A stretch of DNA of 64,000 bases, from assembly GCA_035079385.1 (NCBI GenBank), contig JAVHKY010000026.1:3126501-3190500 (forward strand), written 5' to 3'. The notes beneath the pieces were generated by a model. The model was not told where the DNA came from. It saw only the letters and a program-made list of their open reading frames with translations, and did not search any database. Shown piece after piece: positions 39,501 to 49,828 of the stretch. Position 1 is the stretch's first letter. Each line of letters starts with the position of its first letter. Both the position numbers and the translations under genes were made by a program. The DNA comes from Aspidiotus rigidus. Taxonomy: Eukaryota > Arthropoda > Insecta > Hemiptera > Diaspididae.

Positions 39501-42500
39501 AGAAGTTGAGAAAAATTCATTTTCATAATAAAAAAAAGGAAGCACCTCTATCTTACGTGAAGACTCTGGCCTCAGACATGCAGGTAATGCTCAAAAATGA
39601 TATTATTGAAATATTTTAATCGATATTCTACTGCAGTTTCTTCAAGAAATTGTGGAGTTGATATTCACTATAATTGGTCAGAAATTGATGCGGCTTAGAA
39701 TCAGAAATCGAAAAGTTGGCGTCATATCACCGCTTAAATCGACTGATCAAGAATGCAAATTCATTTTTTTTGTGCGTTCTGATTGATCGCTAAGAATGGA
39801 TATAGATAGGCAGACCTCCTTCCCTTCTATGTAACTCTTCTATGAAATAAGATATAATAAATGAGAACATTGCAAATATCTCTTAATGATAGCCTCGTAT
39901 TTCAATAGAACTATCCAATTGAAGATGTCCTCTCGCATTCTTTCATTCTGAGCGAATGGAACCCAACTGTCATCAAACATCTTCTATTGCACATAAATGT
40001 TGATAATATGAAGTAAGGAAATTTTGTCTCAATCATTCCAAGTAAGCGTTCTGATCTAATTAACCTCTCTTTTCACACTAGTACATCTTTTTTACAGCAT
40101 TACAATAGTGAGCAAAGAATTCGAAGAATTAGCCGATCAGATCGAAGAAAATTATGAGACAAAGTATGGAATCGAAAAAATTTCACCCGATTATATAGAG
40201 GCAAGTATATGACAAAATCACTTACGGTAAAAACCGCATCAAAAAGATTAAAATTTTCTGATCTAGAGACTATTTGATGAGGGAGAGGATGAAGAGGACA
40301 TAACGAGTATGACGATCTCTAAATCACTGAAGTGTGACGTGAGTATTTTACGAACTTTTTTTAAGAGAGATTTTCGACTGGGAACTGGTTTAATATATAA
40401 GCAGGTTATTTGGTACAAATATTCTTTGCCCTATGTTTTCCCGGCGAATAGTAGATCTAAAAGGGAGCGGGGGCTACATAGAAAAATGTACAAAAAATCT
40501 GATCTACGTTGAAAGTTTTAAGAAATTCAAACCTTTGAGCTACGTATGTGAGCAAGAGAGAGTGGCTTGGAGAAAATCTGAAACGACTTGAAATAATTTG
40601 TGGCTTCATTAACGGAGTTGACTGAAAGAACTAGAGGATTCCAGTCTTTTTATTCATGCCACAGGAGAATGGGAGTGTTCGGGAAATTCGAGGAAAAATA
40701 GGGAAATAAAATATCCACTTTCAAGTCATAATATATTATTATATTATATAGAAGGGGGATATGGAAAACTTGTTTATTTCTGGCTACATACACCATGCGA
40801 TACAAGGGACTCAGAAAAACTTAAGACTCTTCAAGAGCTCGATAGTCGGATTTTTTCCAAGCCGCTTTCTTTTCTCATATACATAGCCCAAAGGTCTGCA
40901 AATTTCTTAAAACCCTCTAGAGACATTGAAAAATTTCAACCTTCCAGCAGAGTCTGGGGACTTGTAGGAGTCTCGACTGAATAATCGATCGGAATTTAAA
41001 TCCCCTCCTAGAGAAGGTTCCTCGTTCGCGTCAATCAATGAGAGAAATTCCGCGAGCAGCGAACGGAGGGAATACTACTATACTTTTCTTTTGAGTCGCT
41101 GAAGTTTGCAGTAAAATAAAGACTGAGTTGCACTTACAGAGACGAGACTTCGTGAGCTTATTACCAGATTTTAAGCTTCCTTTACCGAATAAATTTATAC
41201 CTGAAGATTTCGACGTGTATCCCGTCGAAGAAAACGTAAGTCAATTCAAATGTTACATAATTTAAATTAATTACTCGAGTCCAGTTTTTAAAGATCAAGT
41301 GCGAGGTCCTAAAGTTTCTACTTTGTTTTTTCTCGTAAAAATAACATTATGGACTATGATTATCCTTCAATTTGTCGTAGGAATTAAAATCTCCGTACAT
41401 CATTCATGAGTCCTCAAAGTCTCAAATTTGGTTTAAGCAGGATGACGAATTCAGAGTCTCTAGACTCCATGTATGGATCAATATCTTCCGGTATTTTTCT
41501 CAATTAGACTACCACGTAAATATTTTCAATTTTTTCAAGATCTCTTCAATTCCTAACTACGTCCTCATTGGACGTTGATCCAAACCTCGATACCAAAAAT
41601 AGTTCACCTACAATGTGACTTGAACCTCGTTAAAGAATCTTTTGTTCTGAAAGAATTTTAAGAACCCCAATCCATATGCACGGATACTTGAATGACCTTT
41701 ACAACTTGAAATTATTGAGAATTTTGATTTAGAGCTTTGTTGAAGAAAAATTTTTGCCAATGCGCAAAAAATAAAGATCATGTGCCATGTTTCATAGCCT
41801 ACACGCCCCCTCTCCCCCGGCTAACGTCTTCTCACACCACATTCAGGTCGCGTTCTGAGATAATTTCTATAAGTCAAGGTTTATTGGTATTGAAAGCGCG
41901 AATTCCCCATCCCGCAAATGGCTTCTATAGATCCTTGAAGTGGTACATACACAATTACACATGCTATAGTCCTGCCAGCCTACGATGTCACCAGCGTACT
42001 TTTTAAACAGAGGTCGGTGTCAACCGATTAGAAGAGTGTGGCCTCACATCGGGATCGTGAGGAGTATGAACATACCCTCCTTTCTCGAGCAATAGTATAT
42101 CAGGTTGTATGGTTATGTTGATGTAGGGGTCAACTCTTTACCCGAATACATTCTTTTATCATATTAAGGTCGCGCCCCCTCCCCGCAGTAGATCTCTTCA
42201 CAAAGATAGTTCCCATATAAATGACGGTTCGTCAGTATTAGGAGCGTGATACTCGGTCCAGATCTTTGGGGGAGCTGAAGGGCAGTTCCCATCTAAGCTG
42301 GTTTGATCAATAAGTTGAAGTGCTAAGTTATATGTTGGCTCAAAGACCAAGTTCTATCTAGACGCTCAGATACAAAGGAAATTAAATGGGAGCATCGGGA
42401 ATTTTAAATTTTTTATCAAGTCCCAAGGTCAAGGCCATTCGCACGCTCGGACAATAGGCGAGTAGGGCTTTGAAATTGAGTTTACATACCTCTAGACCCA

Positions 42501-45500
42501 GCCTAAAGATTGGAAAAATGATGAAGAATGAATATGAAAAATTTCGACATGAGTGTGTGTCTCATTGGGAACTCACCGAGCCTGATCGAATGGTGACATT
42601 TTATTTATAAGGATCAAAACTATCTAAACAGTCGAAGTAGGAGATTTTTTTCTGGATGGATGATACACTGCATTTTTCTTTATTCTCATTTTTCAGCCCC
42701 GTATGGCATGCGGCTCCTGCGATGCTGTTCCAGATGGCTGCATACGTCTTGATTCTGAGAAATGCGATCTTAGACCTCCTTCATCCTATAAAAATGGCTG
42801 GATATAATGGAAATATCTTTTGGACCGAACGAGGAGTGTCCGTACGTGATAAGATTTGCTTTACAAAGCTGCCTTTCACGGCTACAGAATATGAAATGAT
42901 CAATTTGTAATTTTTAAACGGACAGATTCATCTTCATGGATTTCCTGAAAAGTTACCCTCACTCTTAGAGACGATTATTTTGAAAATAACCAATAAATTG
43001 GAAGACTATTTGGACGAGAAGGATTTCAACCGATCAAGAGAAACGGTAAAGTATATCAATATTTTCCATTATTCCATAAGTGTTAAAGACATCAATCAGT
43101 CGGAAAACGTCTAAAATTGAGTCAAAACAATTGTCTTTAAAACTAGTTTAAAATGTTCAAATTTTTAAAGCTGGTTATGGCATTGGTTTCAGCATCGGAA
43201 TATGCTAGAAACTGAAAAGTTGAAAGATTGCGAGTATCAAAGCATGTATCGAACGGAATACTTACTGAAAGAGCTGGACTATACCGCCGACAATGTTCTC
43301 GCTTCTTTGAAATGTTGGTATCATCTCATTTTATTTTCTATTATCAACACCTAGTACAGATAATCGTATCGAAATGTGACAGTTGTCCATCTTTGAGATC
43401 TAAATTCTAAGGGTGGAATGCCTGAATCTCTTGCCCGTTCTCAAATATCCGGCTGTAACCGCTAATTCCTCCTCCAACTCTACAATAGTCTATACTCCGT
43501 TCTTAAAACAAGTTTAAAATTGATGAACTTCATTCAATCTTTCCGACTTCTACTGGCCTATGACGCACTACACACCAACCCTGGCGCTGAAGCCAAAGTT
43601 CCTCTTCTCCGTTACCTCGCTCCTTCACTCACTGCTTCAACAGCCCAATACTCAATACTTCTTATCTTCTCAAATGCTCTCAGCCTGTGTGATTCATTCT
43701 TTCTGTCGCTTCAACCCCATCGACACTACTGTCGTCTCAAAATTAAACCCTTACTTCCTATTCTCTCATCCACTTCCCTTTGTTCAACCTCTATCCCCAA
43801 CATCGTTCTCGATCGTACTTGAATTCTCAAAGCCAACTTCTTATACGAACAACATATCAACAAAATTATTCCTTCAGAATTTCCATCTTCTCTGCTACAA
43901 GGACAGGTCTAATAAGGGACCCAGAACCGATTATGCATTATCCATTCAGGGTAGTAGTATCTCATCCTTACGTATGAGAAACTCCGTTTTCATATTCATC
44001 ACCGAACTTAATACTACATTCACCGGCCTCTCCTTCCTCACCCGCTTCTCTCTCTCCGATCCAGCGAATCTTCATTCTTGCACACCTCGTTAAGTTTTTT
44101 CTTATCCTCCGTCTCTTTTCTACGAATACTGGGACATATCGACCTTTTAAGAAACATATTCAGTGAACCTTACCGCAAAGCACTGTTATTACCTTTTATA
44201 AATGTTCTCTCCCTGTAGCATCATCTCAGCTGCTCCCTTATCCTCATTTCTATGATTTCTGGTCCCCCTTATCTCCCAAGAAGCTGCTCCAATACCTTGA
44301 TCTATTTCAAACCACCCCTCCCAACGTGAAAAAGTCATCCTAGCCCGTCTAACCCATTCGTTTCTCCTTTTACGCTTGTTACTCCCTCTATGCCTTACTA
44401 GAATGGTTATGATGTATCCGTTTGACACTTCTTCCCTTGTCCAGCTTTCGAAAGCATCCAAATCACCATTCTACCTCTCGCTGCATCACAAACTCCCTCT
44501 CAAACAATTAATTATGATGAAAATATTAGCACGATAAACGACCTCCAGCCCACCTATTTCTACACCACGATATAATTAATATTCATATTTCTTGTCCTCA
44601 TCTACCCAATACAAGCCCATAACCCTCAGTGCAGTTGCGAGGCTCGTTAATTGGTCGAAAAAAGAAAAAAAAAAGTAGATAATTACTTATGTGTCCTCGG
44701 TATAAGAAGGAAAAAGAGTAATCTGTTGAGAAATCGAAGAAAGAGGAGAATCGAAAACTTGAATTTCCACACCCGAATTCTTGTTGGAAAAATGTCACAT
44801 TATAGATCAGCCTGAAACATCAGCTGCAGCGTTATAAGTTTGTCACCTGAGGCCACGGTATAAGATGAAGAGGTAATGACACAACGCTAAAATCGTGTCC
44901 GCAGTTTTGAAGTTGTACGTACAAACTTCCGCTAGGTTTGCAGCGAACACTCGGGCTGTTTCCCTGTTCCTTCTACACCCCACCTGCGCCGAGACGTTAC
45001 CGTTGGTACCCTAGTATTGATGAAATTTCCAAAGATTATAAAAAATCCAAGAATTTACTTAGAAGGGTGATTCTTTCAAAATTTTATAGAGTAGATTAAA
45101 TGGTATTTTTATGCCAAATATGAAATGCATCGGCTGATTCCTGATCCTGCAATAAATTTTTGAAAGTAGCGGCGTTCCCATAAGACTCTGTACATTACCC
45201 ATCACTTTCATCACGAGCGCTGCGCTCGGGATGTTCAGAACTACTTCAAAATCACGGACAGCGTTTACCACAGTCAGAATACGTTCGTGTCACTACCTCT
45301 TCATCTTATACCGTGCCTGAGGCAGAAACCCATACTACAAAGTTTTGTACGTATGACGATATTATAAATTGCATTTAGCTTACTTCGGTTGTTCCACCAG
45401 ACTTGCCAACATAAGCACACTATTGTAGCCGACAATTTCAGCTTTGGCTTCTGGTATTTGGCACAATTCTGCTGACCTAATTCAGGTTGATCAATGTTAT

Positions 45501-48500
45501 GAAGAAATGCGAGTCTAGATGAAACGATCGGGAGAATTAGGGCTTAGTCTTTTGTGTTCATGTTTATTGCATGACTGCACTACAAGCTTGTATGCTGAAT
45601 GGCTGAAAAGAGTTGGAAAGCTAGATGAAACTCAGAAAGCCGAAAGTTTTAAGCAGAAAGCCAGAGATGGTATTGGAACTAAAAAGCCGAAAGCTAAAGA
45701 CATAATCTCAATTTAAAAAAAGCTGAAAGCTAAAAACTAAAAGCCGAAGAATTTTGGTGAAAACCCGAAGTCTCATATTACAGAATGAAAGCCAAAAGTC
45801 AAAGTTTAATCTATCGGCTTTCCATTTCTACAGCTAACGTGACCTACAGCCAGTCTTTCTTGTCTTTGTTACTTTGTTTGATCTTCAAGTAAATTTTACA
45901 AGTTAAAAGATGAGTGTATTTTTTTTTGGAAATAAATTTTAGAACACTTTTGTCGGAAAAAATTTCTGGAGATTTCTACATTATTTTCGCATTAGTCATA
46001 TGTTTGCAAAAAATTGGAAAAACTAAAAAAAATAACGAATAATTTCGCTTATTTCGGCTTCTGGCTTAAAAAAGTTTAAATAAAGCAGCCTTTAAGCTTT
46101 GCTCGTATCAGTAGAAATGTAGCCGAATCCGGCTTCTGGCTTTTGGCTCTCAGCTGGCTGCAAAACTCTGAATATTTCAAAATCTGGTTTAAGAGATGTA
46201 TTTTATGATATTTTATCCCAGGTATAACTATGTGTATGAAAGATTATGGTCATTATTAACCTCTGTATTTTGCACAGTTAAGGACTTTGACTTTGATTAT
46301 TATTTGTTGACAGGGTTAAAATATGATGATATGAAGAAATTTGTACGGACAGCTTTTTCTCGTGTTTTTATCACAGGATTTATTTACGGAAATGCCAATA
46401 AATTGGTGAGAGTTTCGTTTCAAAATGTCGAGCAAATCAATTTTTATATCTATTATTTTTTTACCTATTTTGTTTTATCGACGGCAAAGCTGTAGAATTT
46501 ACATACACATTTATATAAGTTATTGGGGTGCAATCTATGTTTCATGTCTATTACTTTTCAGAAAGCTATGGAAATCGTAAAAGTTATTGAAGGGTCAATT
46601 AGATCAACGAGACTTCTTTCCCAAGAGGTTAAACCTTTTCGCAGAGTAGAATTAACCTACGGTAAGTTGAGACGTTTGAGAGCACCTCGAATATTAAGCT
46701 TTATTTTCATATTTTATGTCTCCAATTTGAATTCTTTTATCAAAGGTCGTCATTTCGTCCAAGTGATGTTCCACGAAAAGTCAAAGCCCTATTTTTCTTA
46801 TATCGTTTTTCCTGTTGGAAAAAGATCGTCGGCTATCAATATTATAATGAGCGTTATAATTTTTCAAATTATGAAGAATTCATCTTTAGACTATCCATTT
46901 CATAGCAATCGGTTACCGGTAGGTTATAATTGAGGCGCTTATGACGACTAGATATATGAGTTAAATAATCTGAATCCAGGAAAACAGTTTGCCCTTCTTT
47001 TCGAAACCACGCCGCGAGTATCTTACTTTGTGGTACTTTTAGTGCGTTTACTGCTTCTACTTCGTTTTGCCTCCCTACGTGTAGGCCTATAGTTTTTTGA
47101 TATCGTGAACTCTTTTTTCAAATACCCAAAGGTTTTCGAAACGACTCACATCAAGAATACATGCACCAATCTACATATATTCTGACAACACCAGTGGCGT
47201 AGTAAATCCAAAATTTCGGGGGGTTAAGGTTTTGAGACTTCCCCCCCTCGTAACTGCGCCACTGGACAACACGTGACGGTATGGTTCCGAAGACGAAGGT
47301 GAAATAGCCTCGAGATTGCATAGAAGTAGTAACTTTAAGAATGATGTAAATTGAAACCTAGCGCGACGTCATTATTCCTGATTGTTGCCTCGCGGAACAA
47401 GGTTCAGATGTTGTGTTCCTAATTTCTGCCAAATCAACGACGCATCTTCCGCGAGATATGGACTTAAATGTGGACCTTTTCTTGTCATACATACAAGTAA
47501 GTAGAATTGATTTACGAAGACGAAATGATTTCATTAAACCTAGTAGCTCTTCAGTATACCTCCATAGTAAGAACTGTCCTGTCCCATCAGCGGGGATCAA
47601 TGGAAAAGGCGTCTTCCCCCTACAATATTCAGTTCAGCCGGTAAATTTAGCGCGAAATATTTTGCCGGAAATAGCTGAGATTGATTTAACAATGCTCAAG
47701 GCCAACATTATCCTTCGCCCCTCCCCTAATAATTTTATTTCAAGATGCGTTTCCTAGAAAAATTATTCATACTGGTTTGGTATAGATTAATGATCACAAC
47801 TTTCAATTCGAAACGGGAAGGTCATAGATAACAGAAGTTAATTAGGAAGTTTTTTGGACGCTTAAAGAAAATAATAGGAATTATCTAGCAAACATTTGCT
47901 CTCTGAGTTGCAAAATTTTTATTTGGGATGTACTTTTACGATTTTCAATTTACCTAAGAAAATTCTAGAATATGTACTTGAAGAGAAATTGATGGAAATA
48001 CGATTACTTGTTCATTTACCTACGATACATTACCTCCTCCAGTTTGTTAATCGCTAGTTTACTGCCTGAATGTCGCGATCAACACATTTTTCACATCTTC
48101 TAGAAAACCTTGCAAAATATGTCGGAGCCTCTATTTGAGACGTACAAGACAAGCTTCAATATGGAAGATCAGAAACACCTGAGTTTTGATAGAGCAGCTG
48201 AAACCTATTGGGAGGAGATTACGAGCGGATTCCATAGTTTTGACCAGTTTGAAATGGAACAAAAACTTATGGCTCGTGTGAAGAAAAAAGACGTACTAAC
48301 TTTTTATGAGGTAAATAAATATTCTATTTGTTGCTGGTCTTTACCCTGTCTCGTTACCAAACGTTTCTTATCACCAGTCACGAAAATTAGATTAAGGCAA
48401 GGAAGCATAATGTCGTTAAACATCATTACGACAAACTTGTAAATTCTAGTAGAGACCGGAACAAGGAAACCTCAGCGCTTACGTATTTCCTAATTACATA

Positions 48501-49771
48501 AGAGTATAGTTCCTTAGAGCCTTTTTTTTAAACCGTTGTAGACCGAAAATGGTTTATCAGATACGTAGGTAGGCATACAGGTTTTTGTCAAGCAATAAAA
48601 TTAAAGTCCATTGTACTTGAATAACACTAACTTATTATATCTGCTGATTACAGGGGATATTCGGTGAAACTTCGCTTAAACGTCGTAGGTTGGCAATTTA
48701 TACCTTTCCAGAGGATACTCATCCTGATTTAGTCGATGCTGTTCCAACTAACGTACGTATAGGTACTCTTACTTGTGTTTGTACAGAAATTTTAGTTCAA
48801 AACAAGTTTTTTAAAAGCATCGCGATTTTTCATCACAAAATTCCTTCAGCTGAAATCCTAGCTCTAGCGACTGTCCATAGATAAGACTCACTCCTCCCTC
48901 CAAAATATCAATCTGCTATCTAGCTCTAGCTAGTAAGTATAATAGAACAAACCCCCGGTGACGTCACAGTGTTGATAACAGTGAGCGATAGTGAGTCAAA
49001 GTACCCAATTTTGTAATCGATATTACGATTATTGGGCCAATCATGATATCGATTTCCATAAGAATACACAGGAAACGATTCGATCATATACAATTATTCA
49101 AAAACAAGATGTTTCTGATGTATTCGAGATCTCTATCTAGAATCTAGAAGTTCTGTAGAATTCAAATATGTAGCTTTTATTGCTAACGTACTTCTTGTTC
49201 TTGAATACTAGTGAATTATCGAAACGTTCCCTGTGTATTCTTATGAGATTCTAAAATGGCTGCCCCAAAGCCAGCAGCAGAGAACAAGCATTCAATCAAA
49301 ATTGAAGATCTTGATGTCACGGGGAATCGGTCTATCATATTGGTTCCGAGCCAATATCCAACTGTACTACTAGGGCTTGTTATAGAAGTATGAGAAAAAA
49401 AAAAAAAAAAAAAAAATTGAAAATAGGTATCGTACTTTTCAATAAGTATTTATAACGTTTGATGAAAAAGAAGAAATATTTATTTAATATATTTTTCAAA
49501 TTTGTAAAATGTAATCGTGAATATTTTGAGTAACATCTAAGAAACCTATCTGGGAAATATTGAAGTCATAAAAAATCTATGTTATTGATTTTTCAACCTT
49601 GTTCTAGGTACAGGCTATAATGATAAGGACGAGACCTCATTCTTGTGTTTTACCAACATTTGAGATTATTAGGTATTTCATCCCACGTTTTTTTGGTTTC
49701 GTATGTTACAGGCTATCAGAATAGAGGATTCCACATCCTTCAAGAGTAATTCATACTTATTACCTCCATGA
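30511..49771 (+). CDS. Secreted insulin-degrading-enzyme-like protein, copy 2 (M16 pseudopeptidase, complete)
   Basis: Twenty-four exons: 30511-30584, 31292-31306, 34155-34321, 34411-34624, 37291-37469, 38684-38797, 38879-39090, 39171-39368, 39446-39583, 39909-40012, 40098-40200, 40267-40338, 41140-41235, 41381-41490, 42697-42841, 42926-43045, 43193-43317, 46222-46405, 46562-46661, 46746-46918, 47362-47496, 48104-48310, 48654-48752, 49712-49771. They sum to 3144 bases, 1047 residues plus stop, close to the roughly 1000-residue IDE family length. Exon 1 gives a signal peptide (MSLSYFIRFLCLVATMC...), and its phase fits the microexon exactly. M16 N-lobe landmarks are RLYRGLRLSNDLKVLLISD and WYSSNLMTLAVLG; WFKQDD lies mid-protein. 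HxxEH is SLFEI at residues 99-103 (34449-34463) and the third ligand position is Phe, so zinc binding and catalysis should be lost. The intron after 40200 starts with GC rather than GT. Same-strand tandem paralogue of the gene ending at 26903. Likely an extracellular binding protein or decoy (inference). Confidence 0.88.
31437..33976 (+). mobile_element. Penelope-like retroelement with inverted ends
   Basis: The left 31437-31900 is the approximate reverse complement of 33515-33976, so the RT/endonuclease region is flanked by inverted terminal segments, as known for Penelope pseudo-LTR arrangements. The core on the + strand encodes RT followed by a GIY-YIG nuclease. No target duplication was identified. 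Confidence 0.85.
31938..33800 (+). pseudogene. Penelope RT and GIY-YIG endonuclease (frameshifted)
   Basis: In order: LTKADKGNSIVVM, LYGLPKIHK, PIRPVVSYVSSPAYSLAKYL, SFDFVGLFPYIP, GIPIGFPLGSLVSE, CVDDVICAW and INFLDLTI, then GVYSIACGDCNGMYVGET with downstream KIRVTEH of the GIY-YIG nuclease near 33450-33530. Frame changes occur near 32585, 33020 and 33255-33310, so no full protein can be made. Family role: target-primed reverse transcription. Confidence 0.85.
34625..37290. other. Intron of IDE-like copy 2 with foldback element
   Basis: It holds the long inverted repeat 34916-36794. The ORF 34749-35021 begins outside the left arm and runs into it and is not recognised. The region 36795-37290 holds nothing I can name. 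Confidence 0.65.
34916..36794. mobile_element. Foldback element: 0.7-kb inverted arms around a 472-bp spacer
   Basis: The left arm 34916-35622 and right arm 36095-36794 are reverse complements with scattered mismatches and a 13-base indel near the outer end. The outer border is TAGTCCAGTCAAATTAGAC. Each arm keeps an 82-codon ORF (35376-35624 + and 36341-36093 -) differing at about three residues. The spacer 35623-36094 is purine-rich with no ORF of note. A foldback transposon or nonautonomous element with large TIRs is the best guess. Confidence 0.75.
37470..38683. other. Intron of IDE-like copy 2 with LINE remnant
   Basis: The LINE fragment described at 37500-38400 fills most of it. Confidence 0.6.
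37500..38400 (-). mobile_element. Degenerate LINE reverse transcriptase fragment
   Basis: The minus strand near 38015-37960 reads VEPILYADDLRIHMQRS, with the RT catalytic YADD. Near 37660-37560 it reads SILDYGIPIYGLASSSHL and LLDTVQNF, matching the RT thumb region of jockey/CR1-type LINEs. Upstream parts (38400-38158) are still open but frame-shifted. Confidence 0.6.
40339..41139. other. Intron of IDE-like copy 2
   Basis: It holds dispersed-repeat fragments (GGGGGATATGGAAAACTTG-like near 40745) and no gene. Confidence 0.5.
41491..42696. other. Intron of IDE-like copy 2, no recognised content
   Basis: I see no coding domain or clear repeat. A short ORF at 41737-42006 looks like chance. Confidence 0.5.
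43430..44100 (+). mobile_element. Possible LINE ORF2 5' region remnant
   Basis: Plus-strand frames give LLLAYDALHTNPGAEAK, reminiscent of the NPGP-type leader seen in some L2/CR1 proteins, and later LLCYKDRSNKG like the endonuclease stretch of CR1 elements. Two frames are needed. Weak assignment. Confidence 0.35.
44842..45327. mobile_element. Inverted-repeat (MITE-like) element, about 486 bp
   Basis: The left arm 44842-44884 (including GGTATAAGATGAAGAGGTAA) is the reverse complement of 45287-45327 with few mismatches. No coding capacity. Target duplications not resolved. Confidence 0.6.
46919..47361. other. Intron of IDE-like copy 2 with a tiny hAT MITE
   Basis: The 73-bp element at 47192-47264 lies here. 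Otherwise nothing was recognised. Confidence 0.6.
47192..47264. mobile_element. 73-bp hAT-like MITE with 8-bp target duplication
   Basis: The ends are CAGTGGCGTAG and CTGCGCCACTG, inverted repeats with one mismatch. The flanks GACAACAC at 47184-47191 and 47265-47272 are identical. A related end (CTACGCCACTG) is at about 19828-19838. Confidence 0.85.
47497..48103. other. Intron of IDE-like copy 2, no recognised content
   Basis: AT-rich intron. No repeat or gene was recognised. Confidence 0.5.
48753..49711. other. Last intron of IDE-like copy 2 with a hairpin element
   Basis: It holds TGACGTCA at 48959, the inverted-repeat element 49057-49245 and an A-run near 49395-49420. A short ORF beginning at 49256 is probably chance. 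Confidence 0.55.
49057..49245. mobile_element. 189-bp inverted-repeat element
   Basis: It begins CATAAGAATACACAGG and ends CCCTGTGTATTCTTATG. Similarity of the arms extends over about 55 bp (with CGATTCGAT versus its complement and a later CAAAAACAAGA match). No coding capacity. Confidence 0.65.
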
Positions 49772-49822
49772 AACCTCGCTGTTTTTTATTACTCATTAAT
49801 TTTCGGAAAGCGAACATGATGC

Positions 49823-49828
49823 AATAAA
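49823..49828 (+). terminator. Poly(A) signal of IDE-like copy 2
   Basis: AATAAA lies 51 bases after the stop codon, in an AT-rich 3' flank. Confidence 0.6.

Larger units (their letters stand above)
43318..46221. other. Longest 3' intron of IDE-like copy 2
   Basis: It contains a pyrimidine-rich LINE-like segment (43430-44100), an inverted-repeat element (44842-45327) and a low-complexity stretch of AAAGCC/GAAAGC units (about 45590-46170). Confidence 0.6.

Noticed and set aside
43560..44093. 177-codon ORF rich in Ser, Thr, Leu and Phe
   Set aside because: Pyrimidine-rich composition alone gives such an ORF. At most it covers a LINE remnant, and it is not a host gene.
46196..46495. ORF considered as a separate gene
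   Set aside because: It is the exon 46222-46405 of IDE-like copy 2 read through into its introns.
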